A DNA stretch of 64,000 nt from Agapanthus africanus (Eukaryota; Streptophyta; Magnoliopsida; Asparagales; Amaryllidaceae), in the NCBI GenBank assembly GCA_030015575.1, contig JASDDO010000026.1:26800079-26864078 (forward strand). The letters run 5' to 3'. The notes below the pieces were generated by a model that worked only from the letters and a program-made list of their open reading frames with translations, made no database searches and was not told where the DNA came from. Positions 46,577-58,424 of the stretch are shown here, in pieces; within the stretch, counting starts at the first letter, position 1, and each line of letters begins with the position of its first letter. The position numbers were made by a program, and so were the translations under genes.

Positions 46577-49470
46577 CAAGTCACGACTCAGGTTAATGAT
46601 AGATGATGACGCTCGTGTCCGCTCGCTATCTTCCTGAGTCAAAACTCTAAAAGTAGTATCCAACAGAATTTCCGCCCCAAACATGACGACAACGGACCGA
46701 AATGTCCTTAAAATAACCGTTTCCTCTAAAATGGCGACAACGGATCGTAAAGTCCTTAAACTAAAACGTCGCCTCAAACATTGCGACAAAGGACCGAGAT
46801 GTCCTTAAACTAACAACGAACCGTTATGTCCTTAAACTAAAACTTCACCTAAAAAATGGTGATAGTAGACCACTACGTCCTTAAACTAGCAATGGACCGC
46901 TACGTCCTTAAACTGGCAACGGACTGAAATGTCCTTAAACTAACAACGGACCGAAATATCCCTAAACTAATACTCCGCCTCAAACATGGCGCATCGCCCC
47001 AAATATGGAAATATCTTCTCTTGAGATCTATATTGCAATCAAAGCTTCAACGGCAAAGACTACAACCCAAGCTAAAAAATGGAACTTCCTTAAGCGAAAT
47101 GGGCATGGATGAAAACCCGAAAGGGCACCATGAGTAAAAACAGCAGGGCTACTGGCGAGCTTGTGAAAACCTGAAAGGGCGCAATCTCGTTGTTAAAAAA
47201 ACGGTATGTCCACAAGTGAAATGGGCACGGATGAAAACCCGAAAGGGCGCCGTGAGTAAAAACAGCGGGGCTACTGGCGAGCTTGTGAAAACCAGAAAAA
47301 GCGTAATCTCGTAAAATTTTCACTTACGAGATCCTCTCGACTCATAAGGAGAACTCCCCCTATGAGACCCTTACGGCTTATAGGATTCAAAGCCTCAGGC
47401 TACAGGGACCCGAACCTATTCTTAAGTCGTCGTATCCCCCAAGTTGCCTTACAGGCAGTATAATGCTGGCCCTTGTATACAATCCACGGGCATAAATAAA
47501 CGATTTCCCCCACCAAGTTCCACCAATCATGAGGAATGTCCTCATATAGTGAACGTCACTTGTAAGTCCTCTCGATTTATAAGGAGAAAATACTCTTATG
47601 AGATCCTTATGACTTATAAGAGAGAACACCACTTAGAAGTCCTCATGACTTCTAAGGAGAACATACAACTACAAGATCCTCACGACTCATAGGGAGAAAT
47701 ACCTTTATGAGACCCTTACGGCTCGTAAAGTCAAAAAGCATTAGTCGACAGGATCCTAACCCTGTTTGCTAAGCCACCTTTGTTCAAATCGACAAAGGCA
47801 AATGATGATTCGCTCATGGAAATATCCCAGTTGTAACGATGTTGATGCCTAAATCAGTATCAAATTCCAAGTCCTTTCACGGCAAATGATGATTCGATCC
47901 TGGCAATATTCCAGTCGTAGCGGTGCTGATGCCAAGATTGGTATCAGATCTCACGTTCCATATTCGCAACAAAAATCAGCGAGCAAAAGTAAATGCATAT
48001 GAAATAGTCAAAATGATGGGGCAACTAACAATAAAAATCAGCGAGCAAAATATATGCATATAAAAACAGCTGAAATGTTTGGGCAACTAGCAATAAAAAG
48101 CAGCGAGTAAAAAGAAAAGCCGAAATGATTGGGCACCGTGATAAAAAGCCGAAATGATTGGGAAATCACGAATTTCGCGATATAAATACCTGAAATGATA
48201 GAGCATCGCGAAAAGAAATAAAAACAATGAATGAAACTTTTGCCCTACAGGCGAGTCCACATCAACCCCTGTATACAATCCAGGGGCACAAACGAAAAGA
48301 GAACCACATTTTCCCACCCGGCTCCGTCAAAGGGAGAGCCAAGTATAACGGTTCACAAACAACCTAGAAACCACCTCGACATTCATCTCGTTACAGTAGA
48401 CGCAGTGTCAACAACGGCATTTCTTCTCATTCCAGCAGGATGCAGATGCGACGTGAACAAGCGACCCCAGGGTAAAAAAAAAACGGAGTCACGACAAAGT
48501 CCCAAGTTCTAAGTCTCGGCGGTTCACAGACAACCTAGACACCTCGACATTCGTCTCGTTACAGCAGACGCAGTGTCAACAACGACGTTTCTTCTCACTC
48601 CAGCAGGATGTAAATGCGACGTCGACAAGCGACCCCAGGGTCAAAACAAAACGGAGCCATGAAAAGGTCCCTAGTTCCAATTCTCGACGGTTCACAAACA
48701 ACCTAGAGATCACCTCGACATTCACTTCATTACAGCAGACGCAGTGTCGACAAAGGAAGCGAAGGCCAAATTCTTAGTTTCAGGGTCTTGACGGCAACTC
48801 AAATAAAACCTGAAAGACTATCGGACATCATCCCACACCAGCGCGGAGTGGTTATGACTCATCGGGGCTCCCAAACTGAGCCAAAGCTCAAGTAAAAAGC
48901 GGTATGGCAAAATTCCTACCGCTTGCTCTCTCGATGGTAATATGACCTAAGAAGATTATTTGAAGACATCTTTTCCAACCCCCGAAGGGATCAGAGACAC
49001 GACAGTCGCAGGGCTACTCGAACAACAGCGTAAAGTTTGCATATCGGGGAATGCATCAGCCAACGCGACGGTACGACGAACAAAAACCCTAGTACCACAG
49101 ACCCTAACGGAGCTCTGTCGTAAAGAGCAGGGATTAACTGTAACGTTAGGACATGTTTGCCTACAAGCCCAAGGGAGGTAAACTAAACAAACTCCGAAAT
49201 GAGTTCATAAACTAGAGACTCCGGGATTAGTGAATAAAATACAAGCTTTGAAATGAGTTCATAAACTAGAGACTCTGAAATGAGTGAAAAAACTACAAAC
49301 TCCGCAATGAGTATATAAACTACTTTATGACAAGTCAAGACAGCAAAAGAAAGAAACGTACTAGTATGAAGTGAAATATATCTTTTATTCATGAATCAAA
49401 ATGAATACAAGATACTCTTATTTATGAATGAATACAAAAAAAGAACGAGAATATACAGCGACAAAATTTT
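46577..49470 (+). other. Tat 3' untranslated region, composed of several tandem arrays
   Basis: No sense gene. From left to right: a GTCCTTAAAC-type array like that of the LTR (46675-46990); two copies of a unit of about 123 bp with GATGAAAACCCGAAAGGGC (47094-47310); CTCATAAGGAGAA-type units (47320-47730); GATGATTCG..CAATATCCCAG pairs (47795-47960); CAGCGAGCAAAA..GAAATGATTGGGC units (47965-48240); three 165-175 bp units starting ACAACCTAGA..CACCTCGACATTC (48352, 48526, 48694); and 40-bp ATGAGT.CATAAACTA units (49180-49320). Repeat-rich 3' UTRs are a known Tat/Ogre trait. Confidence 0.82.
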
Positions 49471-50165
49471 TTAAGTCGGCGGACGGTTCAATAGGCCAGC
49501 CAGATCGTCGTTCTTCCGCTGGACTTCGGCTTCAAGCTCCACCAGTGCTGCAAGACGAGTCCATGCCTGGGTCTGTTGATTTTGGTATGAAGAGAACCAA
49601 CTCTCGAGCTCCTTCTCGGCGACCTTATGGGCTTCAACCATCTCACGGGTAAAAATAACGTCTTTGTCAAGAGCCACCACCTCTGTAATGGCTTCTTGAA
49701 GCACCCGCCAAATTTCGTACGCACGGGTGGTCTTGGTAGTAAGCTGAGCCTGAAGTTCCCCCAAACCGTTTTAAGCCAACCCCCTCTCTGAAAACTTCCG
49801 GTTGAGTCTCTTCTCGCATGACTGAAGATTGGCTGCACACCGTTCGATCTATCCTCGGAGGCTTGTTTTTATAGTTAAGATGTCGGAGGGAAGGCGTATG
49901 CATTCAATCCCATGCAGGCAGGCCTCCACTTTGCGACAGTACTTAACCCAAGTACGCACTAATGCTTCGTCATGATCAGTGGCCAGAACAGATAAGGAAG
50001 CGTTGGCCTCAGCAGCAAATTCTTCGGCCGCGACAGAAGTACCAGCGCGAAGATCTTCGATGAGTGCCTCCAAGGAATAAATGCTCTGTTTTGCCATCCT
50101 CTCAGATATGCGTCGGGCATAAGGACCTGGTGGCATAAAAATCCGAGACTCTAATGGAATCAGGG

Positions 50166-50255
50166 CTGGCAAAGCTATGAAGATATATGTGCGTTTAGTT
50201 GCCTTTCTAAAATATGGAGTAAACAAAACGAAGCCAAGGATAAAATGTCACTTAC
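50166..50255 (-). other. Intron (antisense gene), 90 nt
   Basis: Minus-strand donor GTGG|GTAAGTG and acceptor TTTGCCAG|CC. Joining gives MTV-ALIPLES in the same frame, and the intron has stops and is T-rich. Best-formed of the set. Confidence 0.7.
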
Positions 50256-50336
50256 CCACAGTCATGCAAGGTGGATTTGAGAGATCCCCATGTCCGTCAA
50301 GAATCTCGACTTCGTCGTCAGCCTCCAGAACAGTGG

Positions 50337-50402
50337 TTTAAAATGAAGGGCATATCAGCATCATTATGAAAATATAAAACCAGAAAGGCAAAGCATACCA
50401 AC
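50337..50402 (-). other. Probable intron (antisense gene), 66 nt, acceptor lost
   Basis: Donor CCAAG|GTTGG on the minus strand. Frame continuity (SSGQ to TVLEADDEVEIL) needs an acceptor at 50337, but the dinucleotide there is AA, not AG. Probably a mutated site. Confidence 0.45.
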
Positions 50403-50525
50403 CTTGGCCTGAGGAAAGAACTATGCTTTGTAGGGGTATTGCTCGTGGGGCGGCCATGTCGAGCAAGCGCTGGAAAGTTTTCCTTGGAGAGAGATCCACG
50501 ATGGAAGCTGCCAATTCCCACAATT

Positions 50526-50592
50526 CTGAAGGAAAGAAAGGGTCAGATGACAGAAGGGTCATTGAACAAAATATATATGTATATGAGATTAC
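50526..50592 (-). other. Intron (antisense gene), 67 nt
   Basis: Minus-strand donor GAAG|GTAATC and acceptor TTTCCTTCAG|AATTG with a pyrimidine-rich run before it. Joining gives QIIE-ELWELAA in phase. Confidence 0.7.
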
Positions 50593-51003
50593 CTTCAATG
50601 ATTTGCCCGTCCTGAGCTGGAGGGATAGCAGCCTCAGCGGTCTCCTCCACACCCTCAGGTGCATCACTGGAGATATTTGTAAAATCTATAGCCGGCGTGG
50701 TAGTCTCCAATAGAGGGACAAAAGCCGCCGCTGGAGGCTCCAAGGCAGGGATAACGGCTTCAGCAATCTCCTCTATACTCTCCGGTACTTCATTAGGGAT
50801 GTCCATAGGATCTATGACCGATGAGGTCATCTCTGCTAAAGGAGTAGACACGGAAGAGATACTAACCACCACCGGAAGCTCCACAGCAAGGATGGCAGCT
50901 TCAGTCATCTCCTCTACACCCTTTGGTGTGTCATGGGAGATATTTATGGAATCCGCAGCCATGACCCGATCTGGACTCAAACCCTCTTCCGCTGCAGAAG
51001 TCC

Positions 51004-51086
51004 CTGCAAAGTTTTCGCCAAAATAAGAAGACATAAAAGTAATAAAAATTACTCGCTAAAAAGAAGGACGCGAAAAATACGCATAC
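51004..51086 (-). other. Intron (antisense gene), 83 nt
   Basis: Minus-strand donor ATTG|GTATGCG and acceptor AACTTTGCAG|GG. Joining gives QASWRI-GTSAAEEG in phase. Confidence 0.7.
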
Positions 51087-53664
51087 CAATACGCCAAGAA
51101 GCTTGAAGTATGGCTTTTTCGAGCCGTTGTTCTTTTCTCATTAAATACGCTCGCCGGGCTTCAAGTGCAAATTAATGACTAACCGTCTTTAGTGCAAGCT
51201 AGTCTTTGGAAGCAACCGAGACGGGCTATTTGAGGGCCCGTTCTTCTTCCATTAACAAAGGACCCATGTGTACCCTTCGTAATGATGTGTCAACATCATA
51301 GAATATAACGGGGGGGTAGGCTTTCTTCGGGACGCCCACGTTTTCAGTCTCATCTTGTGAGCGCCTTAAAGCCTCGGCCAACTGAGCGGCTTCCTCGGCA
51401 GATGAGCCAGGAAGGAGAAAATAGGCATCTAGCTCCTCCATAGATATCGGCTCATCCTGAATAAAAGACTCGGACTCAAGCAAAGTGTCGAGTAGACCGG
51501 CTACCGATTTCTTTCTCCTCTTGGAGTTTGTGCTGATGCTAGTGGAGGAGCGCTTCCTCCCCCTTAGTGCTTTAGCGCGACGCTGCCCAACTTCACCTTC
51601 GGTTTCGCTCTTTGGTGACACCACCGCTGGTGACACTACCGCTGGTGCTTCATTAGAAACCTTTGCTTCGGCTCTAGTGCGCACTGGCATACCAATAGTG
51701 CGAGGGGTCGATTCTATTTCTACGGTTTTAGGGATAAGTACCAAAACGCTATCCCTCAGTGGAGGGCGAATCACTGACCGCGGTCATAATGCGGCGTTGG
51801 TGGCCTGAGCTGGAATGGAAGATCTACCCTCGAAAAGTGCCCTTCTCTCCTCTGCAATGACGGGGTCGACCCGATGGCGATACCTACCCTTAAAGGACCC
51901 TACAAGTCTCGGGAGATAGTCGGGCTCCGCGATCATGAAGCGGGAGCCAGTGTTTAACCGCATGACATGGTGAATGACGTCGCGAGTAACCCCCAAAAAG
52001 AGAGCAGGCTCGACTAAAAATGCCTCGAGAGGGACGCCATGGTCGTAGCCTAACCGCTGGGCAAAGCGGTGCGACTTATACCGTATAAAGAGGACACCAT
52101 TATTCCGGCGGAACACCAGATACCCTGGCCTGATCGAGTGTAGGTGCATGACCTCTTTTGGTTTCAAAGCCGGGACCCCACACTTAGAAAAATCAAACAA
52201 TTGCTGAACGGGCCCCGCTAGAGCGGAAAGGACTCGATCGCTGAACACCATTCCGCCTTCATTTAAGTACGGGTTCAGCAGTACACGAAAAGCCCCTAAC
52301 TGGGTCGGATCGGGAGTGGAGGCATCAACTATCCTCATGATCCGCGGGAAGGTATACGAATCGTAAAAATCTGGCCGCCGGTGCTCAGCGAAAGCTCCTA
52401 ACACGTCCATCTCGATCCACAACGTAAAGTAGTAGAGGGAGAAATTCACGGTCTCCGCGCCCGGGTTCGAAGTATTAGCTGGAACGCTTAACCGGTGATA
52501 TAGAAGTGAAAACCCTGCGATGCTAACGGCTAATCATGATCCTCCAGCTATGTGATGAGCAGGATAAAAAATGGAGGCTCTCATAAAGCGGCGATGCATC
52601 GGCATGGAGAACCAGCTGAGTCAAAGACTGATAAAGCCGACGAAGAAAGTTTCTTTGTACATGCTAGGGACTGCGATCGCATCGAAAGCTACGGTCGACG
52701 AGTTTGGAATATAGAACTGCAGCAGTTCTTCCTCTTTAGCCGACATTTTCTTTAGCCTGAATCCAAAAGGGTCTTCAATTTTCGCAAATTTTGGAGCCTT
52801 TTTGGATAAGACGTCCTCGCGAAGGAAGCAAGCAATGAAAGCGTCAAAGGTGACATCTTGCCCTTCCGATTTCACGAACAGTTTTTCAAAGATACCCATG
52901 GCTTTGATTAGACTCGGGTACTTATGATGAATGACGTTCTCAGTCGACAGGCCGTCAAGCATAGTGGGCACCGTATCAAACACATACTCATCAGGAGGCA
53001 ATAACTCTTCATAATGCTCTCTCCTGATCGGTAATCCAGAGATCTTGCGAAACTCTTCCAGTGAAATTGAGACCTCTCAATCCCCTAGCAAGAACGTGTT
53101 GGTGGGAAGATTATACTGATTCAAGAAAGCCTTAACCTACTAGACGTGACGAGCGTGATAATAGAATAACGAAGTGTACACTGCTTGGTACAACCCAACC
53201 CTCTGCAGACATGCGTTGGGCGGAAAGGATGTATCGAGCCTAGGGAAGGTATCCCACTGGGTGGCGGGGGATAACACCTACTTTATAAACCTTCCCTCAG
53301 GGTCGAGCTTCACCCTGACATATTCCGTACCTCAGAATATCAATGGCCACCATGGGTTGGTTGGGTATCCCGGTCGTTGACGGCTCAAGTCGGCTTGCGG
53401 GAGTCCAGTTAGTCGCCTCCACCGCATAAGCAGTCCATGGGAATTTCGTCAATGATATAGAGTGGATGGGTTCTGTCGGATCTTCGCAGGTAAAACTACG
53501 GCGGCCCCTGATGATATGACCGTACCACGTTCCTCACAAGGGAAGACTAGTTTGGTCCCTGTCATATGCTCTGATCATCGCCATAACCTCCTCGTCTGAT
53601 GGCGATTGCGGAAAAGCGGCTTTTGAGCGAGTGTAGGGGAAGTCGGGAAGCGAGACCATCATTC

Positions 53665-53800
53665 CTAAAAATAATAAAAAACGATTTAAAAATAATAATA
53701 ACAATAATAAATAATAAGGTAAAATAAAATAAAACCGTGATGTGACGGGACCACTGCCAGCAAAACCAATGGACCCTACAAAATCTAAATAGCGGCTCAC
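53665..53800 (-). other. Possible 5' UTR intron (antisense gene), 136 nt
   Basis: Minus-strand donor CATTG|GTGAGCC and acceptor TATTTTTAG|GAATG directly before the start codon, with a very T/A-rich body. No coding phase to test it, so weaker than the others. Confidence 0.4.
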
Positions 53801-54546
53801 CAATGGTGAGGCAAAATAATCATTGAGAGAATAAAAAAGGATTCTCATCAAACAATAAAGTTTAAATGACTCTTAAAACGAGTTCTGTTAAAAAGCATAA
53901 CAGATTCAAATCTGCATTAGGGGCATTAAAACCCTAAAATACTCGAGAACATTAGGAAATAAAATTCCCAAAAATCTCTGAGTCTCTTTTAGAGCCAAGT
54001 TTTGTGAATAAGGAATTAAATTCCTTTAATAATGGGATTAAATCCCAGAAAACCCCTATGGCCAGGAGGCAAAGAAAATGGAATTAAATTCCAAGGATCC
54101 TTAAAGATCGGTGACAGGGTAAAACCTTAAGAGGAGGATTAACAATCCCCATTGATTCAAGACTTCAAAATCTACAAAAAAATATGTGTTTTGGATCTTT
54201 AAGAAATCAATTTAAGAAAAGTACGACGCTCTGTTGATGGATTTAAAATCCAGGGCAAAAAGCAAGAAAGGGTTCTGTTCATGATCCTTACCAAAGGAAG
54301 AGTTTTGACAGAGTTTAACTCTAAAATTTCAATGAGCAGAGAACTAAGTTCTGATGAAGATAATTAAATTCTCAAGAAAAATAAGTAAGGAAGAAGATGA
54401 AAGAACAGTGGTCTTCTTAGAGGCAAAAGCTCTGCATTTATAAGCCATGATGGGAAGCGGTTCATCTCCCCATTCCCCCAGGCAATCCAATGGTTGTAAG
54501 GGCAGACAGCGTTGCACTCATGTGCAAGCCACGCCAGAGCAACGCT
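53801..54546 (-). other. AT-rich region between antisense gene and 3' LTR
   Basis: No coding motif. It has repeated AATTAAATTC and TTTGTTAAAA-type words like those in the LTR R region (for example AACTTAGTTCT on the minus strand), so it may be an inverted LTR-derived leader for the antisense gene. Confidence 0.4.
54434..54446 (-). promoter_or_regulatory. Minus-strand TATA box, possible antisense promoter
   Basis: Minus strand GGCTTATAAATGCAGA, about 780 bp before the antisense start codon and within the element, 110 bp from the 3' LTR. The following minus-strand leader is CT-rich at first and AT-rich later. Confidence 0.45.
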
Positions 54547-54556
54547 GAGGGGCATT
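54547..54556 (+). promoter_or_regulatory. Tat polypurine tract
   Basis: GAGGGGCATT directly before the TGTTCCC start of the 3' LTR. Short for a PPT. Confidence 0.5.
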
Positions 54557-57218
54557 TGTTCCCTTAAAAAAAGGGGTGGGGGAAAGTTCCCCACTAAAAC
54601 AGCCTCACGTGCCTGTACATGAGCACCTATATGCAAAGCTTATAGGCGCTATATTTATGCAATTGATAAGCTAAAATTGAGCCTCACGTGTAAGCACGCG
54701 AGCGCCTATATGCAAAGCATATAGGCGCTACGTTCTAATAGATGGCAAGCCAAAAAGGGCTCACGTGTTAACACGTGATACACTCATATGCTGTTGCATA
54801 TAAGCGAACAAGCTTAATCCCATTCGGATCACGTGCTACACGTGAGTGCTCTTAAAACCTTCGAAGCTGATAGAATTAAATTCTAAACAACCGTATTAAA
54901 ACTATATTTGGAAAATATTTCCTTAGATCTTTCTAATATGGAAAGATCCTTCTCTAACAAAGAATCTTGGATGAACTATCTTATAGAATTAAATTTTATG
55001 TGGGAAATATTTCCCTGATCTTTCGTAAACTAGAATGATCTTCTTTATTAAACGGAGGACCTTTGGATCAAAGATCCAAGGTGATCGTCTGATAGAATAA
55101 AATTCTATAAAAGATATTCATATAAATAAAATTTTATGATAGAATAAAATTCTAATTTTGTTAAACTAACGAGATATTCATGTGATAGAATTAGATTTTA
55201 TCTTAGGAAAATATTTCCTAATCTGGTTAAACAAAAAAAAGACAAATAAGAAATCTTCTCTGTTAAACAGAGAATCTTTGGATTAAAATCCAATGGTGAA
55301 TAAAATTCACCGTTTGATCAAAAGATCATTCTTAATCTCTCAATCAGAGATTTGCTAAACGAGATTGATCTTTTCTCCTCTCCTATAAATAGGAGCAAGA
55401 AGAAAAAAAGAGAAAAGTGAAGAGGAGAGGAGAAAAAGAGAGAGACGACTGCAGAGAGAGAGAGAGAGAACTCCCCATAGACTTAAAGAATATACAGTGA
55501 GAGAATTGAATTCTCAAAAGAAAAGACTTGTTCCCTTGAAACACTAGGTAAAAGAAAAAACAAAAAGACTGTTCTTTGCATCTTTAAGGGTTTAACCCTT
55601 TATAGAAGAACTTAGTTCCTCCTCTGGTTTAGATCTGCAGAAGCAGGTCTCCTCACAAGTTGAGAATTTAATTCACACCGGGAAGATTTCGTCATGCAGA
55701 TTCGAAGCCTAGGGGAAAGAATTGAGCTCAAAGAATTTAATTCTTACAAAAAAAGACATATAAGAATTTATTTCTTTTGAAAACTAGGGTTTAACCCTAT
55801 AAAAAGAAAATAATTTAATTCTTACAAAACGAGAGGCATGGGATCCTCTAAACCCTAGGGTCATTAACATGAGATCGAAATCTCCAAACACCAAGAAGGA
55901 AAGATTGATGATTAAATACTATAAGGAGGACCACACGTGTTTTCCATGCAAGCGCTTAAAAAGAAGAACATGAGCGTATTTAGTCAAAAAAGAGAAGGGG
56001 ATAAAACCTAAAAGGTAGTGCCCAACTTTGGGGAGCCTCACGTGCTCATACGTGAGCGCCACAGTAACCAAGTGCTTAGCACTTATAAAGGAAAGAGGGA
56101 ATAGAACCCAGAGAACAGCTTCCACTTTGGGGCGCTTCACATGCCCGCACGTGAGCGCCTCCAAAGTGCAGTGTTTAACACTGATTCAGAGCCTCACATG
56201 GGTACACGTGAGTGCTGAACATACACCGTGCTTAGCATTATGGGAAATCAATTTCAGCCCCAAATTGGCTTAGTTTTCCTGAGGTCAAAACACCTCTTTG
56301 ATCTCTAGATCGACCGAGCCTCTGTGCTCATGTTTTCCCAAACTAATCTCAGTCTCAAATATGACTGATGGCCCCTCAACTGATGATATCCAAAACGATA
56401 TTCATTTCACGTTCCCCCGAGGAAATCTTAGTCTCGAAATACGACTAATGATTTCTGGGTTGACCATTAACTCATTTTCCCTCAAATAGGGGAATTGGTT
56501 CAAGGGTACATCTCTCCATATCTCTAATACATGTCGTTGTAATTCCTCAACGTCTTTAGAGATGTGGCAGGTCCCGACAACCAACTGCTTTTGGGTGCAT
56601 CTCCCAGGCGGACCGTAACGCCCTTAAACTAAAACTTCCCCTAAAAATGGTGACCTATGGACCGAGATGTCCCTAAACTAACAACGAACCATAACGTCTT
56701 TAAACTAAAACTTCACCTCAAAAATGGTGACCTATGGACCGAGATGTCCCTAAACTAACAATGGACCGCAACGTCCTTAAACTAAAACTTCACCTAAAAA
56801 ATGGTGACCTACAGACCGAAATGTCCTCAAACTAAACGTTGCCTCCAAAATGGCGACAATGGACCATAACGTCCTTAAACTAAAACATCACCTCAAAACG
56901 TTGCCTCCAAAATGGCGACAACGGACCGTAACGTCCTTAAACCAAAACCTCACCTCAAAAATGGTGATCTACAGACCGAAACGTTCTCAAACTACAACCT
57001 CGCCTCCAAAACGGCGATAAGGGACTGTGTCGTCCTTAAACTAAAACGTCACCTCAAAAATGGTGATCTACAGACCGAAATGTCCTCAAACTACAACTTT
57101 GCCTCCAAAACGGTGATAAGGGACCGAAACGTCCTTAAACTGAAACAACAGAGCCTAAGTGCTCTCTTGTTGGATCTGAAACAAAAATGATCCTAAAACC
57201 GTATTAAGTAGATCTTAG
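54557..57218 (+). repeat. 3' LTR of the Tat element, first part
   Basis: Matches 33926 to about 36534: ACGTG hairpins (54602-54845, 56036-56215), TATA box (55382-55393), and GTCCTTAAAC array (56610-57140). It breaks after CTTAG (57214-57218), where a solo LTR inserted, and resumes at 59947. Confidence 0.9.
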
Positions 57219-57409
57219 TGTTCCCGCCAAAATTTTAGCTCACAACCTGCTCCCTTATAAAATAATAATAATAATAAAAATAATAATAATAAATAATAAT
57301 AATAATAAAAAATAATTAAAAAAATAAAAAAATAATATTAAAAAAATAATAATAAAGGGAAAAACTCCACATGCAAAGAATGTAAATGTCTCAGTGCTGA
57401 GAGTCAAAG

Positions 57410-57680
57410 ACTCTGTCGTAGCGCACCACGTGCAAAGCACGTGTGCGCTAACGCTAGGTACGCTGCGCTCTAAGCAGCGCACCACGTGTCATACACATGT
57501 GCGCTAGCGCAATGTGCTCTGTCGTAGCGCACCACGTGCAAAGCACGTGTGCACTAGCGCTAGGTGTGCTGCGCTCTAAGCAGCGCACTACGTGTCATAT
57601 ACGTGTGCGCCGGCGCAATGTGCGCTGCCTTTTAAGCAGCGCACCACGTGCAAAGCACGGATGCGCCAGCGCTGGAACCT
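57410..57680. repeat. Array of CACGTG hairpins in LTR-C
   Basis: Units such as GCGCACCACGTGC-AAA-GCACGTGTGCGC (57421-57448) alternate with GCGCACCACGTGTCATACACATGTGCGC, five in total. Each is a self-complementary unit around an ACGTG core. Confidence 0.85.
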
Positions 57681-58424
57681 AAAAGCTCCCCAACCGTCAG
57701 ATCAAAGATCTAATAATAAAGATAAATCATTAATTAATCAGAATTAAATTCTGTTGAGGAAAGATTCTTCAAAATCATTCCAAATGACAAGATTGTGCTC
57801 TGTAAATCAGAGCACCGTTGGATCAATGATCCAATGGTAAATAAAAATTACCAAAAGACAGAATAAATTCTGTTATGGAAAGATTTTCTCAATCTTGTTA
57901 AAAAACAAGAAAATTGTCTTCTGTAAAATAGAAGCCCTAGGATCAAACATCCAACGGTGGGAAATATTCCCAAATCAATCAAAGAAAGATCTCTTAAAAC
58001 TGATTTAACATATCATTTGGCCCTATATAAAGGACCCTAGACTTCAAGTCAAAAAAAAGAACAAAAAAGAGAGAGAGAGAAAACCCTCTGCAAAAGAAGA
58101 GCAAGCTCTTAGAAAAAAAAGATCATTTCTTCATCTTCAAGGTAAAGAAATAGTTCTTGAACCACAGAGATGAAATCATCTCGTAAAAAGAAAAACCATC
58201 TTCTAAAAAGATCATAAATCTACAAAAGACCAAGGTCTTTGATAAAAAGAAAAAGATCAAAAGATCTAATCATAAAAATAAAAGAAGTATTTTACTTCAT
58301 TCACAGATCTTTTGATCTATAAAGGCAGAGCCTTTTATAAAAAACAAGAACTTTTGTTCTTTGATCTTGAGGCAAAGCCTTCTTTGAAGAACATAAATTT
58401 GTTTTTTCATCTTAAAATTGATCA

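Larger units (their letters stand above)
49471..53662 (-). pseudogene. Antisense spliced gene, plant-mobile-domain-like protein, inside the Tat element
   Basis: Read on the minus strand. Exon 1 starts at an ATG (53660-53662, MMVSLPDFPYTRSK). A long frame from about 53330 to 51087 includes a block at about 53190-52990 with VGLYQAVYTSLFYYHARHV, FLNQYNLPTNTF, EVSISLEEFRKISGLP and REHYEELLPP. Its spacing resembles plant mobile domain (PMD) proteins, from memory of the family. A charged part with SKRRKKS follows, then three acidic repeats of about 45 residues (GVEE.(T)EAAI), and a C-terminal coiled coil ending NRPPT (49471). Several stops (for example 51780, 51218, 53082) and one frame change near 53330 show decay. 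Four introns with in-phase borders separate the 3' exons. Role unknown. It lies between integrase and the 3' LTR, where other Tat elements such as Retand also have antisense frames. Confidence 0.65.

Noticed and set aside
57410-57680. Regular repeats resembling a CRISPR array
   Set aside because: Plant LTR context, repeats are palindromic and spacers are repeats too; no cas genes.
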